From assembly GCA_022793795.1 (NCBI GenBank), contig JAAWDM010000019.1, positions 1 through 34,220 of the forward strand: a DNA stretch of 34,220 nt, written 5' to 3'. Position 1 is the first letter of the stretch, and each line of letters begins with the position of its first letter. The translations under genes and the position numbers were made by a program. This DNA is from Bacillota bacterium (GTDB taxonomy: Bacteria; Bacillota; Clostridia; Peptostreptococcales; Anaerovoracaceae). This document shows, one piece after another, positions 15,748-24,922 of the stretch. The notes below the pieces were generated by a model that saw nothing but the letters and a program-made list of their open reading frames with translations, was not told where the DNA came from and made no database searches.

Positions 15748-17199
15748 ATGGCAATCTATAATCCCCAGTCATTAAAAGCAGAAGAGTTTATCAACCATGA
15801 AGAAATACTAAAATCCATTGAGTATGCAGAAGCCAATAAGAACAACAGGAGACTAATCGAAGATCTGTTAGAAAAGGCCCGTCCAAAGCGGACAGCAGAT
15901 GGTATGATTCACTGTGAAGGGCTAAGCCATAGAGAAGCAGCAGCTCTGCTCCTTTGCGAAATACCAGAGCTGAATGAAGAGATTTTTAAGTTGGCTGAAG
16001 AGATTAAACAGGCCTTTTACGGCAACAGAATTGTCATGTTTGCGCCCCTGTATCTGTCCAATTACTGCGTTAATGGCTGTCTGTACTGCCCATATCATTT
16101 AAAAAACAAGCATATTGCCAGAAAGAAGCTGACTCAGGAGGAAGTGGCAAAAGAAGTGATTGCTTTGCAAGATATGGGTCATAAACGGCTGGCCATCGAG
16201 GCTGGTGAGGATCCGGTCAACAATCCAATCGAATATATTTTGGAATGTATTGACACCATTTACAGTATCAAGCATAAAAACGGAGCCATTCGTAGGGTTA
16301 ACGTCAACATTGCAGCTACTACAGTAGAGAATTACCGTAAGCTGAAAGATGCTGGCATCGGCACCTATATTTTGTTCCAGGAGACCTACCATAAGGAGAG
16401 TTATTTGAATCTGCATCCCACTGGGCCGAAACATGATTACGACTATCACACAGAGGCCATGGACAGGGCTATGGAGGCAGGTATCGACGACGTAGGCCTG
16501 GGTGTGCTTTTTGGACTGGAACTGTATAAATATGAGTTTGTTGGACTGATGATGCACGCTGAACATTTGGAGGCTGTACACGGTGTCGGGCCTCATACCA
16601 TCAGTGTACCGCGAGTAAAAAGAGCTGACGATATCGACCCAGAGGTTTTTGACAACGGAATTTGTGACGAAATGTTTGTCAAGATTATCGCCTGTATCCG
16701 TATTGCCGTACCGTATACCGGCATGATTATTTCCACTAGAGAATCTCAGGACGTGAGAGAAAAAGCCCTTAAGGTGGGAATTTCACAGATCAGCGGCGCT
16801 TCCAGAACCTCAGTTGGCGGTTATACAGAAGAAGAGCGGCCTCATGATTCGGAGCAGTTTGATGTATCTGACCAGCGGACTTTAGACGAGGTGGTAAGCT
16901 GGCTTATGGAACAGGGATTCATTCCATCCTTCTGTACAGCCTGCTACCGGGAAGGCAGAACTGGAGATCGTTTCATGACCCTTTGCAAAAACGGTCAGAT
17001 TCAGAACTGCTGCCATCCAAACGCATTGATGACTTTAACCGAATATCTGGTGGACTATGCCAGTGAGGAGACGAAAAGAATCGGTTTTGACTTGATCGAA
17101 AAGGAGCTTTTAAACGTGCCTAAGGAGAAGGTGCGCACCATTGCGTCGCAAAACGTGGAGGATATCAAAAATTCCAATCGCCGAGATTTTCGATTCTAA
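15748..17199 (+). CDS. hydG: [FeFe] hydrogenase H-cluster radical SAM maturase HydG
   Basis: HydG is the tyrosine lyase that makes the CO and CN ligands of the H-cluster. The 483-residue product has the radical SAM motif CVNGCLYC (C107, C111, C114) and the C-terminal auxiliary cluster motif CTAC...CC (C396, C399 and C422, i.e. CX2CX22C), the mark that separates HydG from ThiH. ATG 15748 was chosen since GGAAAGGAAG stands just before it; an in-frame ATG at 15682 lies inside hydE and would add 22 residues foreign to the family. It sits between hydE and hydF. Confidence 0.96.
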   Translation: MAIYNPQSLKAEEFINHEEILKSIEYAEANKNNRRLIEDLLEKARPKRTADGMIHCEGLSHREAAALLLCEIPELNEEIFKLAEEIKQAFYGNRIVMFAPLYLSNYCVNGCLYCPYHLKNKHIARKKLTQEEVAKEVIALQDMGHKRLAIEAGEDPVNNPIEYILECIDTIYSIKHKNGAIRRVNVNIAATTVENYRKLKDAGIGTYILFQETYHKESYLNLHPTGPKHDYDYHTEAMDRAMEAGIDDVGLGVLFGLELYKYEFVGLMMHAEHLEAVHGVGPHTISVPRVKRADDIDPEVFDNGICDEMFVKIIACIRIAVPYTGMIISTRESQDVREKALKVGISQISGASRTSVGGYTEEERPHDSEQFDVSDQRTLDEVVSWLMEQGFIPSFCTACYREGRTGDRFMTLCKNGQIQNCCHPNALMTLTEYLVDYASEETKRIGFDLIEKELLNVPKEKVRTIASQNVEDIKNSNRRDFRF

Positions 17200-17223
17200 C
17201 AAAGTAGCCGAAGGGAGATGAGT

Positions 17224-18453
17224 ATGAGCATGAATGAACGGCCGGCGGCCGAAAGAGTGCATATCGGATTTTTCGGTATGCGTAACGCAGGAAAGTCCAG
17301 TGTAGTCAACGCTGTGACAGGCCAGAGTTTATCCTTGGTTTCAGAGGTGAAAGGTACCACTACTGATCCGGTAAAGAAAGTCATGGAACTGCTTCCTCTA
17401 GGGCCAATAGTCATCATCGATACGCCAGGTATAGACGATGAAGGGCAGCTTGGACACATGCGAGTGGAGCGGGCCAAGGAGACGCTGCGATATATAGATA
17501 TAGCTGTGTTGGTGGTAGACGGTACGGTGGGCCTTAGAGCTGCGGATTCAGAATTGATAGAGGTGTTTGAGGAGAAAAGGATCCCCTATTTGCTGGCCTG
17601 CAACAAACAGGACTTGATTGACACAAGGCATAGCCTGGAAGCGAAATTGGAGCGTCAAGTCATCCACGTCAGCGCCCACACCGGCGAAGGTATCCAGCAG
17701 CTAAAGGAAAGAATCGGCAGCATAGTTAGAGATAGTGAGAAAGGCCGGCAGGAAAAAAGACTGGTAGCAGATCTGTTGGAGCCAGGCGATATGATAGTGC
17801 TGGTGGTGCCTATCGATAAGGCAGCCCCAAAGGGCAGGCTGATTCTGCCCCAGCAGCAGACCATTCGAGATATACTAGAGGCTGGGGCCATGGCCATAGT
17901 TACAAGAGATACGGAACTGTCTGAAACCTTGGATAAGCTGAAAGAACCGCCAAAGTTGGTCATCACTGATTCACAGGTTTTCGAGAAAGTATCCAAGGTG
18001 GTACCGGAAAACGTTCTTTTGACTTCCTTTTCCATTCTCTTTGCTAGATATAAAGGAGATTTAGAAGGCCTAGTCACAGGTGCAGTGCAACTGGAAAGGC
18101 TGGAGGATGGAGACAGGGTGTTGATTTCTGAAGGTTGTACCCATCATCGACAATGCGGCGATATCGGTACGGAAAAGCTGCCTGCATGGGTTCGACAGTA
18201 TACAGGTAAAGAACTGGAATTTTCTTTTACTTCTGGTATGGAATTTCCAGAGGATTTATCGCCATACAGTTTGGTGATTCACTGTGGTGGCTGTATGCTT
18301 AATGAAAAGGAGATGGAGTATCGGGTAAGATATGGAAAAGAAAAAGGCGTGCCAATGACCAACTACGGAATTGCCATTGCCCAGATTCATGGGATCTTGA
18401 AGAGGAGTCTTAAGCCGTTTCCATGGATAGAGACGGAAAATGTACAACGTTGA
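17224..18453 (+). CDS. hydF: [FeFe] hydrogenase maturation GTPase HydF
   Basis: HydF is the scaffold GTPase on which the di-iron subcluster is assembled before transfer to HydA. The N-terminal GTPase domain has GMRNAGKSS (G1, residues 18-26), KGTTTDPV (G2), DTPGIDDEG (G3) and NKQD (G4). The C-terminal cluster domain shows C305-x-H307 and then HCGGC (353-357), the CxH...HCxxC pattern of HydF. ATG 17224 is preferred because GAAGGGAG ends 6 bases upstream; ATG 17218 abuts the site. No hydrogenase structural gene is in the window, so the target enzyme is encoded elsewhere. Confidence 0.95.
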   Translation: MSMNERPAAERVHIGFFGMRNAGKSSVVNAVTGQSLSLVSEVKGTTTDPVKKVMELLPLGPIVIIDTPGIDDEGQLGHMRVERAKETLRYIDIAVLVVDGTVGLRAADSELIEVFEEKRIPYLLACNKQDLIDTRHSLEAKLERQVIHVSAHTGEGIQQLKERIGSIVRDSEKGRQEKRLVADLLEPGDMIVLVVPIDKAAPKGRLILPQQQTIRDILEAGAMAIVTRDTELSETLDKLKEPPKLVITDSQVFEKVSKVVPENVLLTSFSILFARYKGDLEGLVTGAVQLERLEDGDRVLISEGCTHHRQCGDIGTEKLPAWVRQYTGKELEFSFTSGMEFPEDLSPYSLVIHCGGCMLNEKEMEYRVRYGKEKGVPMTNYGIAIAQIHGILKRSLKPFPWIETENVQR

Positions 18454-18491
18454 CCTGGAAGATGTGGATAAGGAGAGGCTGATAGCAAAAT

Positions 18492-18532
18492 AAAGGGTGA
18501 ATATGAGGAATATTTCTATATTTACCCTTTTT
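18492..18532 (+). terminator. Intrinsic terminator after hydF
   Basis: AAAGGGTGAATAT (18492-18504) pairs with ATATTTACCCTTT (18518-18530), 13 pairs including one G-T, loop of 13 bases, ending in five Ts. It closes the hyd operon. Confidence 0.8.
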
Positions 18533-18699
18533 AGCATTATGATCTATAAAATATAATGGAATGGGGTTGCTGGCAGGGGCGGAACGAAACAGTCGGTATA
18601 CGCCTTTTTGCGGAAATTGATTTTTTGGATAACCATATTTCAAATTGGGTCTTGCATAGTATTTTCCACGGGTTTCTCACCTTTTTACCATCCTTTCAC

Positions 18700-18728
18700 T
18701 TGACATAAACCTGCCCCAACTTTATACT
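18700..18728 (+). promoter_or_regulatory. Predicted promoter of the yacL-to-sigH operon
   Basis: TTGACA (18700-18705), 17-base spacer, TATACT (18723-18728). It leaves a leader of about 160 bases before ATG 18898. A second TTGACA at about 18744 has no good -10. Confidence 0.8.
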
Positions 18729-18897
18729 AATATTTATACCCTTATTTGACAGAAGGTACATGGAAAACAGAATTCTGCCAGAAAAGGGACTTCTTTAAAG
18801 CTGCAAAGGGACGACCCGTTTTAATCTTTGGGACCTGAACAGCCAAGGGGAGAGGGCAAAGATTTGCCAAAAAAATAAGAGGAAAGGAGGAAAAGCT

Positions 18898-20064
18898 ATG
18901 TTACATAAATTGGTTAGAGCAATTTTTACCCTGATCGGTATGTTAGTCGGTTTCGAAGTATTTGAACTATTGCAGACGGTACTTATTCACACGAAACCGG
19001 TAGAGGTGCAGAACCCGCTTTCACAGGGAGAGATTCTGTGCCTTCAAATTATTTTCGCTATTATCTTTGGAATTATTTTTTACAAGCTGGTACCGATACT
19101 CAATCGTAAGGGGAAAAAGGTCGCGGACAATATTGGCCACGACTTGCAAAGCGTTTCGGCCAACGACCTGATTGGCAGCACATTAGGACTGATTGCAGGA
19201 TTGCTCATTGCCTTTTTACTGACCCAGATTTATAGAGATGTAGTGACAGGAGTCGTATATATGACCTTGACCATCTGTTGCTATGCGGTTTTGGGCTATA
19301 TGGGAGCGATTATCGGTAATAAGAAACTGCCTGAATTATTTGCCACATCTCTGTCAGCAAGGAAACAGCTCATAAGAGCTGCTGCTGAGGAGAATCCCTA
19401 TGCAGGATATAATCTGAAGGATAAAAAGAAAGCAGTCATTCCTAAAATCCTGGATACCAGTGTCATTATTGACGGCAGAATCGCAGAAGTGATGAAGACA
19501 GGATTTCTGGAAGGACCCATCGTCATTCCAGAGTTTGTATTGGTAGAACTGCGTCATATTGCAGATTCTTCTGATTCGCTGAAACGAAACAGAGGACGAA
19601 GAGGCCTGGATATTCTTAACAAGATTCAGGAAGAATACGGAATTGAGATCTATAATACTGATTCAGAAAAGGCCTTGAAAGAGATTCCCGAAGTGGATGT
19701 GAAACTGCTGAAACTGGCTCAGATTATGAAAGGAAAAGTAGTGACTAACGACTTTAACTTGAATAAGGTCTCGGCCATTAAGGGAGTTCCAGTACTCAAT
19801 ATCAACGAGTTAGCCAATGCTATGAAGCCAATGGTCATTCCAGGAGAGGTGATGACAGTCACTCTGATTAAGCAGGGCAAGGACCCTAATCAGGCCATAG
19901 CATATCTGGATGATGGTACTATGATTGTAGTGGAGGATGGACGTCGAAAGATTGGTCAGACCATGGATATCGATGTTACCAGTGTGTTGCAGACCGCAGC
20001 CGGACGGATGATTTTCGGTAAGATCAGACAGCGAGATGCAAGATACGAGGCTAGAGCCAGATAG
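18898..20064 (+). CDS. PIN/TRAM-domain membrane protein (YacL family)
   Basis: A 388-residue membrane protein with four predicted helices (about 4-24, 46-65, 89-110, 113-139), a PIN nuclease-like domain (about 170-290; acidic residues D186 in [12 protein letters not shown], Glu in [11 protein letters not shown]285 in [10 protein letters not shown]) and a C-terminal TRAM RNA-binding domain (about 310-378; [17 protein letters not shown] ... [15 protein letters not shown]). This is the architecture of B. subtilis YacL, which also precedes ispD. The substrate is unknown; an RNase role is inferred from the fold. AGGAAAGGAGG precedes the ATG. It opens the long housekeeping operon. Confidence 0.92.
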   Translation: MLHKLVRAIFTLIGMLVGFEVFELLQTVLIHTKPVEVQNPLSQGEILCLQIIFAIIFGIIFYKLVPILNRKGKKVADNIGHDLQSVSANDLIGSTLGLIAGLLIAFLLTQIYRDVVTGVVYMTLTICCYAVLGYMGAIIGNKKLPELFATSLSARKQLIRAAAEENPYAGYNLKDKKKAVIPKILDTSVIIDGRIAEVMKTGFLEGPIVIPEFVLVELRHIADSSDSLKRNRGRRGLDILNKIQEEYGIEIYNTDSEKALKEIPEVDVKLLKLAQIMKGKVVTNDFNLNKVSAIKGVPVLNINELANAMKPMVIPGEVMTVTLIKQGKDPNQAIAYLDDGTMIVVEDGRRKIGQTMDIDVTSVLQTAAGRMIFGKIRQRDARYEARAR

Positions 20065-20077
20065 CAGCTGTATCGAA

Positions 20078-20109
20078 GGCAAACGTAGAAAGGGGAAGAA
20101 CTGTTTGCC
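20078..20109 (+). other. Hairpin between the PIN/TRAM gene and ispDF
   Basis: GGCAAAC (20078-20084) and GTTTGCC (20103-20109) can pair perfectly around an 18-base purine-rich loop containing AAAGGGGAAG. No U tract follows, so it is not an intrinsic terminator. It sits just upstream of the ispDF ribosome site. Confidence 0.3.
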
Positions 20110-20131
20110 CTCTAGTTTCGAGGAGATTGAC

Positions 20132-21358
20132 ATGTATAGAGGAAAAAACGTGGCGGTAATTATCGGCGCAGCAGGAGAAGGTACTAGAATGGGCAGCGCC
20201 CTGCCAAAGCAGTTTTTAAAGATAGGTGAAAAGACCATTCTTGAGATGGCCGTTGCGCCTTTTGAACAGACAGCAGAAATAGACGAGATCCTGGTTATCA
20301 CACACCAGGATTTTGTGATGTATTGTAAAGAATGTTGTAAGAGGTTTTCCAAGGTTGTGGATGTGATTCCTGGCGGAAAAACAAGACAGGAATCCATTGT
20401 TAGGGGGGTTAAACAGCTGAAAGAACCGGAAGAAAAGTGGATTCTCGTTCACGATGGAGTACGTCCTTATGTGACAGAAGAGGTTATTCAAAGGGTTTTG
20501 GATGGAGCGGCACAGGCAGGAGCAGCCATTCCGGTGGTATCTTGTAAAGACACCATACGGCAGGCTGACAGACCTGTGAATATCAACAGGCCCGTGGAGG
20601 CCCCAGTCCCCAGTAAGACGCTGGAGCGGTCACGGCTGTTTCATGTGCAGACGCCCCAGGGATTTGCCGGCCATATTCTGCTACAAGGATTCGCAGCAGC
20701 AGAGAAAGATGGATTTTTGGGAACTGACGATGCCTGTCTGGTGGAGCGAATTGGATTTCCGATAGCTCTCGTTGAAGGTAGTTATGAAAATATAAAGATT
20801 ACTACCAGAGAGGATTTACCGATGGAGAGAGGAACATCTATGAAGTTACGTGTAGGAACGGGATTTGATGTGCATCAATTAGCTAAAGGTCGGGAACTGA
20901 TTCTGGGAGGAGTGAAGATTCCTTACGAAAAGGGGCTTTTGGGCCATTCTGATGCTGACGTAATGATTCACGCTTTGATGGATGCCATGCTGGGAGCAGC
21001 AGGTCTGGGAGATATCGGACGGCATTTTCCCGACATCGATCCCAAATATAAGGGTATTTCCAGTATGAAGCTCCTTGGAGAGGTGAGAGATAAGCTACAA
21101 AATGCAGGATATAGATTGTCTAATGCCGATGTGACTATCATTGCCCAGAGGCCCAAGCTGGCTCCATACATAGAGGAAATGGAGGCAAACATTGCAAAGA
21201 CACTGCAAATAGACCATAGGGCCATCAATGTGAAAGCTACCACCACCGAAAAGCTGGGATTTACGGGAAGAGGCGAAGGCATCGCTGCAGAGGCCGTGTG
21301 TATGGTCCAGCGTACAGAGTGTATGAGTTTTGCAGAGAAGGCTGCAAATAAAGCATAA
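20132..21358 (+). CDS. ispDF: Bifunctional IspD/IspF isoprenoid enzyme
   Basis: A 408-residue fusion of two enzymes of the methylerythritol phosphate pathway. Residues about 1-232 are IspD, 2-C-methyl-D-erythritol 4-phosphate cytidylyltransferase ([41 protein letters not shown]). Residues about 237-400 are IspF, 2-C-methyl-D-erythritol 2,4-cyclodiphosphate synthase (GTGFDVHQL metal site; [39 protein letters not shown]). The in-between enzyme IspE is not in the window. ATG 20132 follows AGGAG by 6 bases; an in-frame ATG at 20036 lies in the previous gene. In B. subtilis ispD and ispF are separate neighbours at this locus, so a local fusion is likely. Confidence 0.95.
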   Translation: MYRGKNVAVIIGAAGEGTRMGSALPKQFLKIGEKTILEMAVAPFEQTAEIDEILVITHQDFVMYCKECCKRFSKVVDVIPGGKTRQESIVRGVKQLKEPEEKWILVHDGVRPYVTEEVIQRVLDGAAQAGAAIPVVSCKDTIRQADRPVNINRPVEAPVPSKTLERSRLFHVQTPQGFAGHILLQGFAAAEKDGFLGTDDACLVERIGFPIALVEGSYENIKITTREDLPMERGTSMKLRVGTGFDVHQLAKGRELILGGVKIPYEKGLLGHSDADVMIHALMDAMLGAAGLGDIGRHFPDIDPKYKGISSMKLLGEVRDKLQNAGYRLSNADVTIIAQRPKLAPYIEEMEANIAKTLQIDHRAINVKATTTEKLGFTGRGEGIAAEAVCMVQRTECMSFAEKAANKA

Positions 21359-21409
21359 AACATAAAAAGCAGAAGATAAAGTTTAAAGAATGAAAGAGGA
21401 GATACGATT

Positions 21410-23152
21410 ATGAAACTTTCAAAGATGCATATAAAGACACTTCGGGAAGTGCCTAACGAAGCGGAAATTGCCAGTCATATCCTGCTGCTTAGAACAGGAA
21501 TGATACGGAAACTAGTGTCCGGCGTATACGGCTTCATGCCGCTGGGATGGCGTTCTGTGCGTAAAATAGAAGATATCGTCCGTCAGGAGATGGACAACAC
21601 AGGCGCCCAGGAGATACACATGTCAGCAGTACAGCCAGCGGAACTGTGGCAGGAGTCGGGCAGATGGTTTGCCTACGGACCAGAGCTTTGGAGATTGAAG
21701 GACAGAGGCGGCAGAGATTTTTGTCTGGGGCCAACCCACGAAGAAATCTTTACCGACATCGTTAGAAACGATGTTTCCTCCTATCGCCAATTACCGATGA
21801 ACCTCTATCAGATTCAGACCAAGTACAGAGACGAAGCACGTCCGCGGTTTGGCCTGATGAGAAGCAGAGAGTTTATTATGAAGGATGCTTATTCCTTTGA
21901 CAAGGATTTTGAAGGACTGGATGAAAGCTATCGCATCATGTATGAGGCCTACGAGCGGATCTTTACCCGGTGCGGTCTGACCTTCCGCCCAGTAGAGGCG
22001 GATACGGGCGCCATTGGCGGCAGCAATTCCCATGAATTTACAGCCCTGTCCGAAGTGGGGGAAAGTGAAATCGCTTACTGTGAAAGCTGCGATATGGCGG
22101 CTACTGTGGAGCGAGCAGAATGTAAGGACGCAGCGCCTTCGCCAGATGGGGAGGAAATGTTACCGCTGGAGGAGGTCTATACGCCTGGAACCAAAACCAT
22201 CGAGGAAGTGGCTGGTTTCCTGGGCCTGCCTCAGGAAAAAACCATTAAGGCGCTGTTATTCGTGACCTTCGATGATGAGGGCAAGGAAAACGGCTATGTG
22301 ACAGCCTTTGTTAGAGGCGATAGAGAGTTGAATATGATTAAACTGGTCAATGCATTGGGAATTCCAGAACACGCCATTGCATTTGCCGATGAGGAAAAGA
22401 TGCATCAGGCTACTGGCTGTGTAGGCGGTTTTACTGGTCCTATTGGTCTTCATGACTGTAAAATCGTGGTGGACAGCGAGCTTGTGGGACTGAAAAACCT
22501 GTGCGCCGGTGCATGTAAGTTAGACCATCACATCAAAAACGTAAACTACGGAAGAGATTATACCGGCGATATTGTAAAGGATATTAAAACCCTCAAGGTA
22601 GGCGACCCTTGCCCAGTTTGCGGCGCGCCGATTAAGCACACTCGCGGTATTGAGGTGGGCCAGGTATTTAAGCTGGGTACCAAGTATTCCAGTTCCATGG
22701 GAGCCGTATACAAGGATGAAAATCAGAAGGAGCAGTTAATCGTCATGGGCTGTTATGGCATCGGCGTGACCAGAACCTTGGCAGCCATCGTGGAGCAACA
22801 TCATGACGACGATGGCATCATCTGGCCGATTTCCGTGGCGCCTTACCATGCTATCGTCACCCTGGTCAATGTCAAAGACGAGGAACAGACAAAAGTGGCG
22901 GAGCAGATCTATGAGACCTTGCAAAAATCAGGCGTGGAAGCGTTGCTGGATGACCGTAACGAACGGCCAGGGGTTAAGTTTAAGGATGCGGACCTTCTGG
23001 GAATTCCAATCAGAATCACCGTAGGCAAGCGTGCGCCGGAAGGCATTGTGGAATACAAGCTGCGCCGAGATGCAGAGAAATCGGAAAAGACAGTAGAGGA
23101 AGCTATCGCAGACGCCATCAGCCTGGTAAATGCAGAGGGTTACGGCATGTAA
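21410..23152 (+). CDS. proS: Prolyl-tRNA synthetase, bacterial type with editing domain
   Basis: Charges tRNA-Pro with proline in the cytoplasm. At 580 residues this is the long bacterial form. Class II motif 1 lies around [21 protein letters not shown], motif 2 is [21 protein letters not shown], and motif 3 is [14 protein letters not shown]. The insertion of about 170 residues between motifs 2 and 3 is the YbaK-like domain that deacylates Ala-tRNA-Pro ([11 protein letters not shown] ... GFTGPIGL). The anticodon-binding domain is C-terminal. GAGGAG precedes ATG 21410. In B. subtilis the synthetase gene gltX occupies this place; here proS stands there. Confidence 0.96.
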   Translation: MKLSKMHIKTLREVPNEAEIASHILLLRTGMIRKLVSGVYGFMPLGWRSVRKIEDIVRQEMDNTGAQEIHMSAVQPAELWQESGRWFAYGPELWRLKDRGGRDFCLGPTHEEIFTDIVRNDVSSYRQLPMNLYQIQTKYRDEARPRFGLMRSREFIMKDAYSFDKDFEGLDESYRIMYEAYERIFTRCGLTFRPVEADTGAIGGSNSHEFTALSEVGESEIAYCESCDMAATVERAECKDAAPSPDGEEMLPLEEVYTPGTKTIEEVAGFLGLPQEKTIKALLFVTFDDEGKENGYVTAFVRGDRELNMIKLVNALGIPEHAIAFADEEKMHQATGCVGGFTGPIGLHDCKIVVDSELVGLKNLCAGACKLDHHIKNVNYGRDYTGDIVKDIKTLKVGDPCPVCGAPIKHTRGIEVGQVFKLGTKYSSSMGAVYKDENQKEQLIVMGCYGIGVTRTLAAIVEQHHDDDGIIWPISVAPYHAIVTLVNVKDEEQTKVAEQIYETLQKSGVEALLDDRNERPGVKFKDADLLGIPIRITVGKRAPEGIVEYKLRRDAEKSEKTVEEAIADAISLVNAEGYGM

Positions 23153-23164
23153 GGAAGTAGAAAC

Positions 23165-23785
23165 ATGGGGAAGATAAAAGAATTTTTCCAAAACAATATA
23201 TACGCCCAGCTATTTACGGCTTTTTTCAAGCTGGGCCTTTTTACCTTTGGCGGCGGCATGGCCATGGTCCCCTTGCTGCAGGACAAGGTTTGCAAGGAGT
23301 ACGGCTGGATGACTGAGGATGAAGTGGTGGACTGCCTGGCAGTGAGCCAGGGCCTTCCCGGCGTGATTGCAATCAACATGGCCACCTATACCGGATATTA
23401 CAAAAAAGGTCTCAAAGGGGCTCTGGCCGCTTCCTTTGGAATGATATTGCCATCGTTTATCATTATCATTTTGGTGGTATGTTTCTTAGAGGAAGTCAGC
23501 GGAAACCCCTATGTGGACGGGGCCTTGACCGGAATTAAGGCAGCGGCTACCGGTCTCATCGCTTATGCAGCGGTAAAACTGGGAAAGCAGGTGCTAAAGA
23601 CCACCTTTGCTTGGATTGTAGGCATCGCCAGCTTTATTATCATCGCAGTTATCGGAGTGGATGCGGTTTGGGTCATTCTAGGCGGTATTGTCATCGGTAT
23701 TGGATACAGCTGCACCAAGATGAAAAAACAAAAACAAGCAGAAAATAAAGCAGAGGAAGAAGGGGCAGGAGGTAAATTATCATGA
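23165..23785 (+). CDS. chrA: Chromate transporter family protein, first half of a pair
   Basis: A 206-residue membrane protein of the CHR family, short-chain type, which works as a pair of homologous proteins of opposite topology. Family marks: FFKLGLFTFGGGMAMVPLLQ, then WMTEDEVVDCLAVSQGLPGVIAIN and several Gly/Ile-rich helices up to about 185. The tail is Lys/Glu rich. It overlaps the next chr gene by 4 bases (ATGA). Chromate efflux is known for long-chain members; for clostridial short pairs the natural substrate is not certain. Confidence 0.9.
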   Translation: MGKIKEFFQNNIYAQLFTAFFKLGLFTFGGGMAMVPLLQDKVCKEYGWMTEDEVVDCLAVSQGLPGVIAINMATYTGYYKKGLKGALAASFGMILPSFIIIILVVCFLEEVSGNPYVDGALTGIKAAATGLIAYAAVKLGKQVLKTTFAWIVGIASFIIIAVIGVDAVWVILGGIVIGIGYSCTKMKKQKQAENKAEEEGAGGKLS

Positions 23786-24363
23786 TCTATTTACAGCTAT
23801 ACCTGACCTTCTTTAAGATTGGAATCTTGGGATTTGGCGGCGGCATGGCGATTTTACCGTTGATTTATCAGAGCGTTTTAGAATTCACCGATATGAATCC
23901 AGAAACCTTCACCAACCTGTTTGCCATATCCCAGGCAACGCCTGGGCCGATGGCGGTCAACGCGGCCACCTTCGTGGGCTTTCAGGTGGCCGGCGTGGGC
24001 GGCGCCGCGGCGGCCACGCTGGGCGTGGCGTGTCCGTCTTTTATCTTGGTGGCGTTGGTGGTAAAGTTTATCAGCAAGTATCACGACAATAAGCTGATTG
24101 AAGGAGCCTTTACGGGGATTCGGCCAGCCACAGTGGGCATGATTGGGGCGGCGGCTATCTTCATCGGCCAGACCAGTCTGCTGAAGGTGGATGTATCGGA
24201 AATCACCTCCTTGGCGGAGGGCCTTGAGGCCATAGATGCAGTGCCGGCCTTGATGACAGTGGTTACCTTTGTGCTGGCATATAAGTTTAAGGTGGGTTCT
24301 ATTAAGTTGATTCTCATCATGGGCGGCCTAGGCATCTTCCTGTGCAGCGGCATGATATTTTGA
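23782..24363 (+). CDS. chrA: Chromate transporter family protein, second half of a pair
   Basis: A 193-residue partner of the preceding protein. It shows the same N-terminal pattern (FFKIGILGFGGGMAILPLIYQ), then the SQATPGPMAVNAATFVGFQ segment and hydrophobic helices to the end. The 4-base overlap indicates translational coupling and joint assembly. Codons around 23990-24030 are strikingly GC-rich (GGCGCCGCGGCGGCC) compared with the neighbours, though the protein sequence there (VGGAAAATLG) is normal for the family. The pair is inserted between proS and the cyclophilin gene, where the B. subtilis operon has no counterpart. Confidence 0.9.
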   Translation: MIYLQLYLTFFKIGILGFGGGMAILPLIYQSVLEFTDMNPETFTNLFAISQATPGPMAVNAATFVGFQVAGVGGAAAATLGVACPSFILVALVVKFISKYHDNKLIEGAFTGIRPATVGMIGAAAIFIGQTSLLKVDVSEITSLAEGLEAIDAVPALMTVVTFVLAYKFKVGSIKLILIMGGLGIFLCSGMIF

Positions 24364-24410
24364 AGATAGGATAGATAGGGTAGGAACGAAAAAGAGAGGA
24401 ATGAAATACT

Positions 24411-24893
24411 ATGAAGAAGATTATCATTGAGATGGAAAACGGCGACATGATGGAGGGTGAACTGTACCCAGAGATTGCGCCTATTACAGTGGAAAATTTT
24501 GAAAAGCTGGCTGCAGAGGAATTTTATGACGGCCTCACCTTCCACAGAGTGATTCCAGGATTTATGATTCAGGGGGGCTGTCCTAAGGGAAACGGTACCG
24601 GCGGCCCAGGTTGGAACATTAAAGGCGAATTTACAGCCAATGGTGTGGAAAATAACTTAAAGCACACCAGAGGAGTGCTTTCCATGGCAAGAGCCATGGA
24701 CCCTGATTCTGCTGGCTCTCAGTTTTTCATCATGGTGGAGGATGCGCCTCACCTGGACGGTCAGTATGCTGCTTTCGGTAAGATTACCAAGGGCATGGAA
24801 GCCGCTGATAAGATTGTAGCCGTTAAGACTAACTGGAGCGATTGTCCGCTGGAAAAACAGGTAATCAAGTCCATTCGCGTGGTAGAGGAATAA
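24411..24893 (+). CDS. Cyclophilin-type peptidyl-prolyl isomerase
   Basis: A 160-residue single-domain cyclophilin that catalyses cis-trans isomerisation of Xaa-Pro bonds. Active-site residues are visible: R46, F51 and Q54 in [13 protein letters not shown], then [27 protein letters not shown] and the H of [14 protein letters not shown]. No signal peptide, so it is cytosolic. AGAGAGGA precedes ATG 24411. It is cotranscribed with cysE 29 bases downstream. Confidence 0.94.
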   Translation: MKKIIIEMENGDMMEGELYPEIAPITVENFEKLAAEEFYDGLTFHRVIPGFMIQGGCPKGNGTGGPGWNIKGEFTANGVENNLKHTRGVLSMARAMDPDSAGSQFFIMVEDAPHLDGQYAAFGKITKGMEAADKIVAVKTNWSDCPLEKQVIKSIRVVEE

Positions 24894-24922
24894 ATAGGAG
24901 CGCATGGTGAAAGGGTAAGTTT

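Larger units (their letters stand above)
18454..18897. other. Intergenic region between hydF and the PIN/TRAM gene (444 bases)
   Basis: No gene is supported here. It contains the hydF terminator (18492-18532), then about 165 bases (18533-18699) in which I recognise nothing, then the promoter at 18700-18728 and a leader of about 160 bases. In the leader, CAAAG...CTTTG (from about 18804) encloses GGG-ACGA-CCC, and GGCAAA-GA-TTTGCC lies near 18858-18871. Neither could be assigned to a riboswitch or T-box; the T-box TGGNACC element is not seen. Confidence 0.6.

Noticed and set aside
18410-18643. Minus-strand open frame between hydF and the PIN/TRAM gene
   Set aside because: It crosses the hydF terminator and overlaps hydF antisense, without ribosome site or recognisable domain.
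18804-18830. Mini-ykkC (guanidine) riboswitch because of the GGG-ACGA-CCC hairpin
   Set aside because: The class needs two ACGR-loop hairpins in tandem near the ribosome site; only one is present, and the downstream gene is not a guanidine gene.
18729-18897. T-box leader for the operon containing proS and cysS
   Set aside because: No TGGNACC anti-terminator element, no AGTA bulge and no terminator were found; the first gene is not a synthetase.
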